64,000 bases of DNA from Streptomyces sp. LHD-70 (GCF_031157275.1 NZ_JAVIFW010000007.1:1-64000), one strand, 5' to 3'. Counted from the stretch's first letter, positions 42,433-51,062 are shown. Notes: a model not told the origin generated them from the sequence alone. Translations and numbers: made by a program.

Positions 42433-43434
42433 CTAGGCGCCTGCTGTGGCGCCCTGCTGGCGCAGGTGGTCTCCGGTCTCCCACGGGTACAGGTGGAGGT
42501 TCCAGCCACCGAGGCAGTTGATGTAGAGGGCCATCTGACTGGTGACGGCGTAGAAGTCGTCACGGTCGAGGCGGTCGACGAGGTCCAGGAAGCGCTGGGT
42601 GAACGCCCACAGCTTCTCCAGTCCGCAGTAGCCCAGGAACTCGGCGGGCACGCCGACCAGGAGGCGGGCCATGTGGGCGAGGGAGGCCATCGGCATGTCC
42701 TGGACGGCGGCGCGGACGAGTCCGCCGTAGGAGGCGTAGCCCAGGGGCCTGGTCTCGCCGTTGACGAACAGCAGGGTGGGAAGGACGGTGCCGAAGTTGC
42801 CCGCCTGGGAGGGGATGACGCCCTGGTGGAGGCCGTCCAGCTCGGCCGGGGGCGTGAGCCAGGCCTGCTCGGTCTCGGCGAAGATGTCGGCGATCAGCCG
42901 GTCGGCGTCCGTGTCGGTGGCGCGGAGCCTCGGGATGCGGTGTCCGCCCTCCTCGCCGGCGCGGCGGACCTCGACGTGGATCTCCTTCTTCGTGGAGTAG
43001 ACGGCGTCCCAGATCTCGGCCCCGGCTTCCAGGAGGGCGGGCATGTCCGCCGCACGGACCTGGCCGACGGGGGTGGCGGGCATGGGCTCGGTGAGGGTGC
43101 CGTACTTGATGCCGAGGTGCTGCAAGCCGGAACAGAAGACGGTGCCGTTCGGGGCCTCGCGGCGGTCGGGGATGCGCGTGGAGTGGGGGGTGTGCAGCAG
43201 GGTGGGTATCGGCGCTACGTGGTAGAGGTGCTCTCCCGCGATGAGGGCGTGCCCCTGGAGGCTCTGGTAGGGCAGGGACTCCCACAGGGCGTCGGCGAGT
43301 GCGGGGTTGCGGTCGTCAAGGTCAGCGGTGACCGTGATGCCGAGGTCGGGCCAGGAGATCTCGATCTGACGGCCACGCAGCTTCTCGGACAAGGCTTTCC
43401 CCGTTCGTTGGTTCGGCTTGTCCGAGGAGTACAT
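42433..43434 (-). CDS. cucumopine-synthase-like protein (cyclophilin fold plus helical bundle)
   Basis: A 333-residue protein. Residues ~25-150 resemble the cyclophilin-like (DUF3830-type) domain of cucumopine synthase: IEISWPDLGITVTADL, ALADALWESLPYQSLQGHAL, GEHLYHVAPI and GTVFCSGLQHLGIKYG. Residues ~185-333 form an all-helical domain (LIADIFAETEQAWLTPPAEL, LWAFTQRFLDLVDRLDRDDF) matching the C-terminal bundle of that family. Cucumopine synthase joins L-histidine and 2-oxoglutarate in a Pictet-Spengler-like ring closure. The assignment is from memory of the family, with no alignment, and the substrates here are unknown. It is the first gene of the operon; the next start is 146 bases away. Confidence 0.72.
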   Translation of the reverse strand: MYSSDKPNQRTGKALSEKLRGRQIEISWPDLGITVTADLDDRNPALADALWESLPYQSLQGHALIAGEHLYHVAPIPTLLHTPHSTRIPDRREAPNGTVFCSGLQHLGIKYGTLTEPMPATPVGQVRAADMPALLEAGAEIWDAVYSTKKEIHVEVRRAGEEGGHRIPRLRATDTDADRLIADIFAETEQAWLTPPAELDGLHQGVIPSQAGNFGTVLPTLLFVNGETRPLGYASYGGLVRAAVQDMPMASLAHMARLLVGVPAEFLGYCGLEKLWAFTQRFLDLVDRLDRDDFYAVTSQMALYINCLGGWNLHLYPWETGDHLRQQGATAGA

Positions 43435-43595
43435 CGCTGGTGGGCGGTATTCAGCCAGGCGTCGAAAACATGAAATGGGGGCGGCCTGAGACCCGTACTT
43501 TGTGTTTTCCTACGAGAGCCCGGCGGACTGCGGATGGTCCGAGCGCACCGCGGATCGTCGCGCGAAAGCCGCAGCTCAGGCGCGGGGGCGAGCGA

Positions 43596-44171
43596 TCAGC
43601 CGTTCCGCAGGGCCGCCAGGGCGTGGTCCAGGTCGGCGGCGCGAGGGCGGTTGTGCGGGAGTCTGGCGAGCAGGGCGGCCATGCCGCAGGTGTCGGTGAG
43701 GGCGGAGAAGACCAGGCCCGCCGCTATGCCGGCCGACAGGAGCTGGAAGGCGGGGTGGACCAGGAGCCCCAGGAGCAGGCCGAGGAGTACGACCGTGCCC
43801 GCGGTGAAGCGGACCTGACGCTCCATGCCCCAGACCTTCCGCGGCGCACCCTGCGGACGGTGCAGCTCATGGCCTTCGGCCGACCAGGCACCGGTGCCGC
43901 CGGAGAGGGTGGAGGTGTCGACGCCGCTCTCGGCGAGGACCCTGCGGGCGTTCTCGGAGCGGGCACCGGAGGCGCACACGACGAGGACGGCGCCGCGGTC
44001 GGCGGCCCGGCGGATGTCGGGCAGGGCGCGCTGGAGGTGGTCGAGGGGGATGTTGAGGGCGCCGGGCAGGTGGCCACCGGCGTACTCGCCCGGGGTGCGC
44101 ACGTCGATGACGGTCAGCTCGTGCAGACGGCCGCGTGCTTCGGCGGTGCTGAGGGCGGCGGGCGTGGTCAT
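43596..44171 (-). CDS. rhodanese domain plus DUF2892 membrane protein
   Basis: A 191-residue fusion. Residues 1-105 form a rhodanese domain (TVIDVRTPGEYAGGHLPGAL and the active-site loop VVCASGARSENA with the catalytic Cys). After a linker, residues ~115-170 match DUF2892 with two TM helices (FTAGTVVLLGLLLGLLVHP, FQLLSAGIAAGLVFSALTD), followed by CGMAALLARLP, a typical DUF2892 end. Rhodaneses move sulfane sulfur; such fusions are usually controlled by CsoR/CstR-type repressors. A matching operator lies about 50 bases upstream. The ATG at 44171 or one at 44183 may be the start. Confidence 0.9.
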   Translation of the reverse strand: MTTPAALSTAEARGRLHELTVIDVRTPGEYAGGHLPGALNIPLDHLQRALPDIRRAADRGAVLVVCASGARSENARRVLAESGVDTSTLSGGTGAWSAEGHELHRPQGAPRKVWGMERQVRFTAGTVVLLGLLLGLLVHPAFQLLSAGIAAGLVFSALTDTCGMAALLARLPHNRPRAADLDHALAALRNG

Positions 44172-44219
44172 GGCAGGAGTCATCCTTCCTGATCTACGGG
44201 CCCCGTCGGGGCGAGCATA

Positions 44220-44235
44220 ATACCCTTGGGGGTAT
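44220..44235. promoter_or_regulatory. CsoR/CstR-type operator
   Basis: ATACCCTTGGGGGTAT is an inverted repeat with a poly-G/C core, the form bound by CsoR-family (copper or persulfide sensing) repressors. A second half-like GCGGGTATT follows. It lies in the 88-base gap between the rhodanese gene and the divergent 70-residue gene, so it could control both. The repressor gene is not in the window. Confidence 0.65.
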
Positions 44236-44259
44236 GCGGGTATTCCTTGAGGAGTGGTG

Positions 44260-44472
44260 ATGGAGCCTGATCTGGCGGGCGCGGAGCTGAAGTCGGTGCT
44301 GAACCGGCGTGAGCTGGTCTGCCACAGGACCGAACGCGGCGAAGGCCGCCGCGTCGCCTGCCACCGCTTCGCGGGCAAGGCCGTCCTCAAGGGCGCGGTC
44401 AAGGGCGCCAAGTTCGCTGAGCGCGATGTCGTCGCCGCGCGCAGCATCGTGGAGAACTGGAGCTGGAACTAG
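44260..44472 (+). CDS. small protein of unknown function
   Basis: A 70-residue basic protein (MEPDLAGAELKSVLNRRELV, later GRRVACHRFAGKAVLKGAV). It has two Cys residues about 13 apart, no TM and no recognised domain. The ATG follows a GAGGAG site at five-base spacing. It is divergent from the rhodanese gene across a CsoR/CstR-like operator, so it may be co-regulated by sulfur or metal stress. Its stop overlaps the stop of the convergent GntR gene by four bases. Confidence 0.6.
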   Translation: MEPDLAGAELKSVLNRRELVCHRTERGEGRRVACHRFAGKAVLKGAVKGAKFAERDVVAARSIVENWSWN

Positions 44473-45206
44473 GACTCCCCGCAGCAACCCCCGCCGCCCA
44501 CCCATTCCTGCCAGTCCAGGTAGCCGACCGACTCCTCGTCGCCGACGAGGAGTTCGGCGGAGTTGAGCAGGTGCTGCCGCATCGCGTGGGCCGCGCCGGA
44601 AGGGGCGCGGGCCGTGATGGCGCGGGCGATCCGCTCGTGTTCGGCGATGACCTGCCGGGCCTCGCGTCGCCCCGGAATGGTGCGACGGCCCTGCAGGGTG
44701 ATGGCGTCGCGCAGATTGGCGACCTGACCGGCGAGCCGGCTGTTCCCGCTGCCGTGCAGGATCGCCTGGTGGAAGCGGTGGTCGGCCGCGAAGAACGCCT
44801 CCACGTCCTCCGCGGTGTCGCGCATCTCCTGCAGTGCCGTGTCCATCCGGAGGAGTTCGTCGGGCGACATACGCGCGGCGGCGCGGCGGGCGGCCGGGGG
44901 CTCCAGGAGCAGCCGCAGCGTGAAGATCTCTGCGAGGTCGGACTCGCTGGCGGTGGCGATGCGCACGCCGCGGTTCTTCTCGATGGTGACGAGCCCCGCG
45001 TCGGCGAGCCGCAGCAGTGCCTCACGGACCGGCGTACGGGACACCCCGAACCGCTGCCCCAACTCCTGTGCGGAGTACAGGGCGCCGCCCGCCAACTCGC
45101 CCCGGCGGATGGCGTCACGGATCACGACCGCCAGCTGGTCGGTCTTGCTCGGCACGCTCTCCGTCTTGCTCGGCACGCTCACCGTCTGCTCCGGCCGCTC
45201 CACCAC
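44469..45206 (-). CDS. GntR-family regulator, FadR/VanR subgroup
   Basis: A regulator of about 245 residues. The N-terminal winged helix is DAIRRGELAGGALYSAQELG followed by FGVSRTPVREALLRLADAGL. The C-terminal FCD domain is all-helical with the metal/ligand motif FFAADHRFHQAILHG and the later His in IAEHERIARAI and MRQHLLNSAELL. Such proteins often control lactate, glycolate or sugar-acid oxidation. It lies downstream of a minus-strand lactate/glycolate-type dehydrogenase, which has GntR-like palindromes in its promoter. The start is ambiguous because a 21-base tandem repeat (encoding SVPSKTE twice) sits in the first codons. Confidence 0.88.
   Translation of the reverse strand: MVERPEQTVSVPSKTESVPSKTDQLAVVIRDAIRRGELAGGALYSAQELGQRFGVSRTPVREALLRLADAGLVTIEKNRGVRIATASESDLAEIFTLRLLLEPPAARRAAARMSPDELLRMDTALQEMRDTAEDVEAFFAADHRFHQAILHGSGNSRLAGQVANLRDAITLQGRRTIPGRREARQVIAEHERIARAITARAPSGAAHAMRQHLLNSAELLVGDEESVGYLDWQEWVGGGGCCGES
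45142..45183 (-). repeat. 21-base direct repeat in the GntR 5' end
   Basis: GTCTTGCTCGGCACGCTC plus three bases occurs twice in tandem (45142-45162 and 45163-45183), encoding the duplicated peptide VPSKTES/VPSKTDQ before the DNA-binding domain. Confidence 0.8.
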
Positions 45207-45297
45207 GTCCCCGTCCCGCCTGCCCCTCCTCGCGTACGGACGGCCGCTCCGTCCCACGTCCTCGGCACACCGTATCCGCCGGCCGCGCGCAGGCGGC

Positions 45298-48213
45298 TCA
45301 GCGCTCCTGGGCCCTGGCTCCCGTACGGTGCAGCAGCTCCGCGAGGTGCACGCCGCGTACCCCCGCCAGATCGGCGGCCTGCGTGCGGCAGGAGAAGCCG
45401 TCCGCGAGGAGCACGGTCTCGGCTCCCGCCTCGCGCAGCGCGGGCAGCAGGGAGTTCTCGGCGACCGCGACGGACACCTCGTAGTGCCCCTGCTCCATGC
45501 CGAAGTTGCCCGCGAGGCCGCAGCAGCCGGCGAGTTCCTGGACGGTGACCCCGGCTGCGGCGAGGAGTCGCCGGTCGGCGTCGAAGCCGAGTACGGCGTG
45601 CTGGTGGCAGTGCGGCTGGACGACGGCGGTCACGCCGTTCAGGTCGGGTGGCGTCCAGGTGGAGTGCTCGGGCAGGTGGTCGGTGAGGAGTTCGGCCAGG
45701 GTGCGCGTGGCCTCGGCCACCTGTCGTGCGCGGGGGTCGTCGCCGCACAGTTCAAGGAGGTCGGAGCGGAGCACCGCCGTGCACGAGGGCTCCAGGCCGA
45801 CGATCAGCTCCCCGGCTTCGGCGTGCGGGGCGAGGACGTCGAGCAGGTTCGTCAACCGGGCTCGGGCGCCGTCGAGTTGGCCGGTGCTGATCCAGGTGAG
45901 GCCGCAGCAGGCGGACCGCTCGGGCACGGTCACGTCGAATCCGGCGTCGCCGAGCAGACGTGCGGCCGCCTGCGGCACGGTCGGGCTGAGCGCGTCGGAG
46001 AAGGAGTCCGCCCAGAGCACCACGCGCGGCCCCTCGGCGTCCGGCACCACGCGTTGCTCCCGGCGCCACCGCCTGGTGAACGTCTGGCTCGCGAAGTGCG
46101 GCACGCCGCGCCGCGGGTCGATGCCGGCCAGGCGCAGCAGCGGCCGGGCGAGGGGGCGTACGCGGGTCAGGGCGTTGGCGAGTGCGGGCCCGAGGCGGCC
46201 GGTGCGGCCGAGCAGGCGCAGCCAGGCGGGCAGCCGGCCGAGCGTGTAGTGCGTACGGGGACGCAGCCGCCCCCGGTATTTCTCGTGCAGGGCCTGCGAC
46301 TTGTACGCGGCCATGTCGACGCCGGCCGGACAGTCGCTGCCGCACGCCTTGCACGACAGGCACAGGTCGAGCGACTCCTGGACCTCGGGAGCGCGCCAAC
46401 CCCCTTGGACGAGCGTTCCGTTGACCATTTCCTGCAGTACGCGCGCGCGTCCGCGGGTGGAGTCCTTCTCGTCGCGGGTGGCCTGGTACGACGGGCACAT
46501 GAAGCCGCCCGACGCGCTGTTGTCGGCACGGCACTTGCCGACGCCCGTACAGCGGTGCACGGCCTTGGCGAAGTCGCCGCCGTCCTCGACGAGTGGGAGC
46601 CCCCGGCGCAGCGGCAGGCTCGGCGCGGCAGGTCGGCGCAGGTCGGCGTCGACGGGCCGGGGGTCGACCAGGACGCCGGGGTTGAGCACCCGCTCGGGGT
46701 CGAAGAGGGCCTTGAACCGGCCCATGAGGTCGAGTGCCTCGGCGGAGTACATCAGCGGGAGGAGTTCGCTGCGGGCGCGCCCGTCGCCGTGCTCGCCGGA
46801 CAGGGATCCGCCGTACGAGGCGACGAGGCGCGCGGCATCGTGCAGGAAGTCCCGCATCACATCGCCCCCATCCTCCAGCGGCAGGTCGATGCGTACGTGG
46901 ATGCACCCGTCTCCGAAGTGCCCGTACGGCAGGCCCGTGACGCCGTAGCCGTCCATCAGGGTCTCGAATGCGCGCAGGTAGGCACCCAGGTGCTCGGGCG
47001 GTACGGCGGCGTCCTCCCAGCCGGGCCAGGCCTGCCTGCCCTCGGCGGTGCGGCCGGCCAGGCCCGCGCCGTCCTCGCGGATGCGCCACATCGCGGTGGC
47101 GGCCGGCCCTGCGGGGAAGACGGTGTGGTCCAGGGCCTGGGCGTCGGCGGCGATGGCCTCGCCGGTGCGCAGCGCCTCGGCGGTGTCCGCGCCGCCGACC
47201 TCGATCATCAGCCAGCCGGCGCCCTTCGGCAGGGGCGGTACGCGGTGGGCGCCGTGGTGGCGGCGGACCACGTCGACGAGCCGGGCGTCCAGGCCTTCCA
47301 CCGCGAGGGGGTGGTGACCGAGGAGGGCGGGTACGGCGTCGGCGGCCGACGGCATGTCCGGGTAGCCGAGCACCACGAGCACGCGTGCGGGCGCGACCGG
47401 GACCAGGTCGACCTCGGCGTCGAGCAGGACGGCGGCGGTGCCCTCGGTGCCGACCAGGGCGCGAGCCAGATGCGCACCCTTCTCGGGCCGCAGATGTTCC
47501 AGCGAGTAGCCGGACGCCTGCCGGGCGAAGCGGCCGAACTCGGTGCGCAGGAGGGCGAGTTCGGAGCGGACGAGCGCGTCGAGCCCGGGTACCGGATCGA
47601 GCCCACGGCCCGCGGTGTACTGGCGGCCGGTGCCGTCGACGACGGTCAGCGAGGCGACGTTGTCGGCGGTCTTGCCGTAGGCGACGGCGTGCGGGCCGCA
47701 GGCGTTGTTGCCGATCATGCCGCCGAGGGTCGCGCGGGTGTGGGTGGACGGGTCGGGGCCGAACCGCAGCCCGTGCTTCCCGGCGGCGCGCTGGAGGTCG
47801 GAGAGGACGACTCCGGGCTGCACGCGCGCGGTGCGGGCCTCCGGGTCGACGGCCTCGATCCGGTTCAGGTGCCGGGAGAAGTCGAGGACGATGCCGGTGC
47901 CGATGGCGTTCCCGGCGATCGAGGTGCCGCCGCCGCGCGAGGTGAGCGGCACCCCGGTCTGCCGCGCGACCGCCACGGCGGCCAGCACGTCGTCGGCGTC
48001 CCGAGGTGCGACGACGACGCCCGGTACGACGCGGTAGTTGGAGGCGTCCGTGGAGTACTCGGCCCTTCTGCGCACCGAGTCGTCCACCTCACCGCCGACC
48101 TCGGCCCGCAGCCGGGCCACGGCGGCGTGCAGGGCTTCGGCGGTATGCAGGGCTTCTGCGGTGTGCAGGGCTTCGGCAGGGCTTGCGGCCGTCTGCTGTC
48201 CCGAGCCCGGCAT
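45298..48213 (-). CDS. FAD/Fe-S D-2-hydroxyacid (lactate/glycolate-type) dehydrogenase
   Basis: A 971-residue fused enzyme. The N-terminal half is a GlcD/Dld-like PCMH FAD domain (VVVAPRDADDVLAAVAVA, LTSRGGGTSIAGNAIGTG, GGMIGNNACGPHAVAYGKT, GDGCIHVRIDLP, EHGDGRARSELLPLMY). The C-terminal half is GlcF/CCG-like with CTGVGKCRADN, CLSCKACGSDCPAGVD ([4Fe-4S] ligands) and CCG motifs (SACCGLTWIS, AGCCGLAGNFG). It would oxidise D-lactate, glycolate or a similar acid into the quinone pool. The start is ambiguous (GTG 48234, ATG 48219, ATG 48213); 48213 has the best spacing to GGAG. The first codons contain an 18-base tandem repeat. Confidence 0.92.
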   Translation of the reverse strand: MPGSGQQTAASPAEALHTAEALHTAEALHAAVARLRAEVGGEVDDSVRRRAEYSTDASNYRVVPGVVVAPRDADDVLAAVAVARQTGVPLTSRGGGTSIAGNAIGTGIVLDFSRHLNRIEAVDPEARTARVQPGVVLSDLQRAAGKHGLRFGPDPSTHTRATLGGMIGNNACGPHAVAYGKTADNVASLTVVDGTGRQYTAGRGLDPVPGLDALVRSELALLRTEFGRFARQASGYSLEHLRPEKGAHLARALVGTEGTAAVLLDAEVDLVPVAPARVLVVLGYPDMPSAADAVPALLGHHPLAVEGLDARLVDVVRRHHGAHRVPPLPKGAGWLMIEVGGADTAEALRTGEAIAADAQALDHTVFPAGPAATAMWRIREDGAGLAGRTAEGRQAWPGWEDAAVPPEHLGAYLRAFETLMDGYGVTGLPYGHFGDGCIHVRIDLPLEDGGDVMRDFLHDAARLVASYGGSLSGEHGDGRARSELLPLMYSAEALDLMGRFKALFDPERVLNPGVLVDPRPVDADLRRPAAPSLPLRRGLPLVEDGGDFAKAVHRCTGVGKCRADNSASGGFMCPSYQATRDEKDSTRGRARVLQEMVNGTLVQGGWRAPEVQESLDLCLSCKACGSDCPAGVDMAAYKSQALHEKYRGRLRPRTHYTLGRLPAWLRLLGRTGRLGPALANALTRVRPLARPLLRLAGIDPRRGVPHFASQTFTRRWRREQRVVPDAEGPRVVLWADSFSDALSPTVPQAAARLLGDAGFDVTVPERSACCGLTWISTGQLDGARARLTNLLDVLAPHAEAGELIVGLEPSCTAVLRSDLLELCGDDPRARQVAEATRTLAELLTDHLPEHSTWTPPDLNGVTAVVQPHCHQHAVLGFDADRRLLAAAGVTVQELAGCCGLAGNFGMEQGHYEVSVAVAENSLLPALREAGAETVLLADGFSCRTQAADLAGVRGVHLAELLHRTGARAQER
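48127..48180 (-). repeat. 18-base tandem repeat at the dehydrogenase N-terminus
   Basis: Three in-frame units with plus-strand pattern TGCAGGGCTTCGGCGGTA encode AEALHT, AEALHT, AEALHA just before the PCMH domain. The array lengthens the N-terminal helix by two turns per copy. Confidence 0.8.
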
Positions 48214-48272
48214 GTGCATCAACTCCAAGTCCACGCGCTGCGAGGGGCGACTGGTGCGCCCTGAGCAGGGAT

Positions 48273-48284
48273 GTTACATGCAAC
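48273..48284. promoter_or_regulatory. GntR-like palindrome upstream of the dehydrogenase
   Basis: GTTACATGCAAC is nearly palindromic (GTTrCATGyAAC) and lies 40-60 bases upstream of the dehydrogenase start. A second copy, GTTGCATGCTAC, is at 48410-48421. These fit the short inverted repeats bound by FadR-type GntR proteins, and a FadR-type gene lies directly downstream of the dehydrogenase. Binding is inferred. Confidence 0.5.
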
Positions 48285-48409
48285 TCACCCGAACGGAACC
48301 CCCGGCACCCCTCTGCCGCCTCAGCAGCGGACCAGAACACCGGCGAGACGCCCCGTTTACCCCCTTCAGGAGGGGCTCCCTCCACGGCGGCACAGCAGAG
48401 GCGAAGGCA

Positions 48410-48421
48410 GTTGCATGCTAC
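48410..48421. promoter_or_regulatory. second GntR-like palindrome
   Basis: GTTGCATGCTAC, inverted relative to the copy at 48273 and about 137 bases from it. The pair could support looping by one regulator over the dehydrogenase promoter, or it may only reflect the end of the alginate-lyase gene, which stops 25 bases away. Confidence 0.4.
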
Positions 48422-48445
48422 TCAAGCCGATCGCCGGAGCCCACC

Positions 48446-49678
48446 TCAGCTGGGGTTCTCCGCGTGCGTCAGCGTCTCCCAGGCGATGAAGTGGTCGTCG
48501 GTGCCGTGCGGCCGGCGCGATTCGGTGTACGTACCGGTGTCGGTCAGGTCGAGGCCCATGCGGGTGTGCAGCGCGTTGTAGGCGATTTCGGTCGTCGCGC
48601 CGAAGCCCTTCTTCACCGTGCCGCCGCACAGCGTCGAGGGCACGTCGCCGCCGTTCTCGATCCGGGTGTGGAACCCGAGCGCGTGCCGCAGCCGGTCCTT
48701 CAACTCCGGGTAGCGGTCGGCACCTTGGATGCGGCTGGTCTCGGCGACGTGGGAGAGGGCGTCGATGCCCCAGCCGGTGTGCCCGAAGTCGCGGCAGGTC
48801 TCCTGCGACAGCCCGTCCCACGCGAACGAGGACTGCCCGTGCCAGTACTTCACGAGTTCGGTGCGGGTGTCGATGGAGCTGCGCGGCGGATACGCGGGCT
48901 GCCCTCCGTCGCCTTTCAGATAGACGTACGCGGGGACCCGGCCGTCGAAGATCTCCATGGCCTTGTCGTAGCTCGCCCTGTCCTCCAGGTGGACGGCGAT
49001 GCCCTGGGCCGCCGCCATCATGATCAGCTCCCAGTTGCCGTTCTTCCCCGGCGCGCCCTCGATCACCTCGGGCAGGTAGACGTCCCGCAGCATCGTCGCG
49101 AACCGGCCGGAGCCGGACCAGCCGCCGGGGTACGTGTACTTGACGATCTCGGCGGCGCGCGGCCACACGCCCCCGGCCCAGCCGGACTGGAGCGGCGCGT
49201 TGCTGTTGGTGTGGTCCTTGATCGTCGCGGACCAGGCGTCCATCAGCTCGATGGCCTTCTTCGCGTGCCGCTCGTCGCGGGTCACGTACCAGGCCAACGC
49301 CTGGGTGTACGCGGCGATGGCGTCCTCGCGCTCCTCCGTGCAGCCGTGGTCGGGGTTGGAGCCCGAACCGCATTCGACGATCTCCCGCGGCTTGGGCGTA
49401 CGGGACAGGGAGGCGTACTCACTGGCCGCCATCCGGTCGTACGCCGTCTTCCACGGCTCCTCGCCCGCCCGCACTTTCCCGCGTACGAAATCGAGCTGAG
49501 CCTTGTTCACCAGCACGCCGGGGTGGGCGAACTCGGCGGGAGCGGCGGCCTGTTGGGCACTTCGGCCGGGCTGGGCGGCGGGCTGCCGGGGAGCCGGGGA
49601 GCCCCCGGCGGCGGTGGGCACGGTCACGGCGACGGCGGCCACGAGGAGGCCTGCCAGAACGAGTTTTCCTGAACGCAT
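48446..49678 (-). CDS. secreted alginate-lyase-fold protein
   Basis: A 410-residue exported protein with a Sec-type signal (KLVLAGLLVAAVAVTVPTAA), an Ala/Pro linker and an alpha/alpha-toroid alginate lyase domain (PL5-like). Helical blocks include YTQALAWYVTRDERHAKKAI, GNWELIMMAAAQGIAVHLED and CRDFGHTGWGIDALSHVAET, where conserved Asn and His of the family would lie. It probably cleaves a uronic-acid polysaccharide outside the cell; true alginate is not assured. It reads toward the dehydrogenase gene, about 210 bases away. Confidence 0.82.
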   Translation of the reverse strand: MRSGKLVLAGLLVAAVAVTVPTAAGGSPAPRQPAAQPGRSAQQAAAPAEFAHPGVLVNKAQLDFVRGKVRAGEEPWKTAYDRMAASEYASLSRTPKPREIVECGSGSNPDHGCTEEREDAIAAYTQALAWYVTRDERHAKKAIELMDAWSATIKDHTNSNAPLQSGWAGGVWPRAAEIVKYTYPGGWSGSGRFATMLRDVYLPEVIEGAPGKNGNWELIMMAAAQGIAVHLEDRASYDKAMEIFDGRVPAYVYLKGDGGQPAYPPRSSIDTRTELVKYWHGQSSFAWDGLSQETCRDFGHTGWGIDALSHVAETSRIQGADRYPELKDRLRHALGFHTRIENGGDVPSTLCGGTVKKGFGATTEIAYNALHTRMGLDLTDTGTYTESRRPHGTDDHFIAWETLTHAENPS

Positions 49679-49892
49679 GGGGGGTGAGCGCCTTCCGGTG
49701 TGGGGAACCGCGAGACGACGGCGCGAGGGGCGCGGGCGTTCACAGAGCTGAATGCAGGACGGCTTCCTGAACGCCCGACTCGGGCCGGAACCTAGAGCTG
49801 AGCCATGCTCACGTCAAGGGCCAGGGCGCGGACAGCGCCGCCCGCGCCGATGCAACGGCGCGGGCGTCATGCAGAGCCTCGTCGAGTGGTCG

Positions 49893-51062
49893 TCAAAGTG
49901 CCTTGTAGACCGCGTCGATCAGGGTCATCTTCCGTGGATCGTCCGCGAGGTGGGGACCCATCCGGTTCATGACGTATCCGAGGCCGATCTCGGCCTCCGG
50001 GTCCGCCAGGCCGCAGGAGCCGCCGAACCCGTCGTGGCCGAAGGCGCGGGGGTTGGGGCCGTACGAGGCGCTCGGGCCGCTCAGCCAGAGGCCGAGGGCG
50101 AGCTCCGTGTCGCGGTCGAAGCCCGCGCCCAGGACCAGGTCGCGGCAGGAGCCCTGGCCCTGGCGGGCGCGTTCGACCGCCTCCGGGGAGAGGACGCGGT
50201 GGTCGCCGGAGCGTCCCCGGCGGGCGAAGATGCCGTACAGCTCGGCGACCGCGCGGGCCGTGCCGTGCCCGTTGGCCGCCGGGATGTGCGCGGCCCGCCA
50301 CTCCGGGGAGTTGGCCTGGGCCGCTCCGACGGGCGGGTTGGCCAGTGCGGCGAGCGCGGTCGGCGTCAACTGGGCGAAGGCGGCTGCCCGTTCACTGCGG
50401 TCCGGAACCGGCGAGTGGGCCAACTCGGCAGCGCGGTGGGCGTCCTTCTCCGCCAGTCCGATGGTGAAGTCGATGCCCAGGGGGCCGGTGATCTCCCGGC
50501 GCAGGAACTCCCCCGGCAGCAGGCCGGTGATCCGGCGGATCACCTCGCCCACGAGGTGGCCGTACGTCATCGCGTGGTACCCGGACCGCGTGCCCGGCTC
50601 CCACAGCGGCTCCATCGCGGCGAGCCGTGCCGTGGTCAGCTCCCAGTCGTACAGCTCGGCCGGGGAGTGCGGCTCGCGCAGTCCGGCCAGGCCGGCCCGG
50701 TGCGAGAGCAGATGGCGTACGAGGACGGCGGACTTGCCGGCCGCCGCGAACTCCGGCCAGTACGCGGCCACCGGGGCGTCCAGGTCGAGCAGGCCCCGGT
50801 CGGCCAGGACGTGGGCGCAGAGCGCGGTGGGCCCCTTGGTCGTCGACCAGACGTTGACCAGCGTGTCCCGCCGCCAGGGCCGGGTGCGGCCGGGGTCCGC
50901 CCAGCCGCCCCACAGGTCCACCACGGTCTCGCCGCCGACCTGCACGGTCACCGCCGCGCCCAGCTCGTCGCGGTCCCGGAAGTTCGCCTCGAAGGCGGCC
51001 CGCACTCCGGCGAACCGCTCGTCGCAGCGGCCTTCGATCTGCGGCACGGACGGTGGCGTCAT
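49893..51062 (-). CDS. serine hydrolase, class C beta-lactamase/EstB type
   Basis: A 389-residue esterase/beta-lactamase-fold protein. The SxxK motif is STTK (in NVWSTTKGPTAL, about residue 71-74), and the second motif is Y-x-x (YHAMTYGHLVGEVI). The third HxG-like element is FGHDGFGGSCGLADPEAEIG. These proteins act as esterases or peptidases more often than as beta-lactamases. There is no signal peptide, so it is likely cytoplasmic. The ATG at 51062 follows GGAGGGATCC. Confidence 0.88.
   Translation of the reverse strand: MTPPSVPQIEGRCDERFAGVRAAFEANFRDRDELGAAVTVQVGGETVVDLWGGWADPGRTRPWRRDTLVNVWSTTKGPTALCAHVLADRGLLDLDAPVAAYWPEFAAAGKSAVLVRHLLSHRAGLAGLREPHSPAELYDWELTTARLAAMEPLWEPGTRSGYHAMTYGHLVGEVIRRITGLLPGEFLRREITGPLGIDFTIGLAEKDAHRAAELAHSPVPDRSERAAAFAQLTPTALAALANPPVGAAQANSPEWRAAHIPAANGHGTARAVAELYGIFARRGRSGDHRVLSPEAVERARQGQGSCRDLVLGAGFDRDTELALGLWLSGPSASYGPNPRAFGHDGFGGSCGLADPEAEIGLGYVMNRMGPHLADDPRKMTLIDAVYKAL

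Noticed and set aside
49893..51062. True class C beta-lactamase resistance gene
   Set aside because: There is no signal peptide, and the second and third active-site motifs differ from AmpC; it fits EstB-like esterases better.
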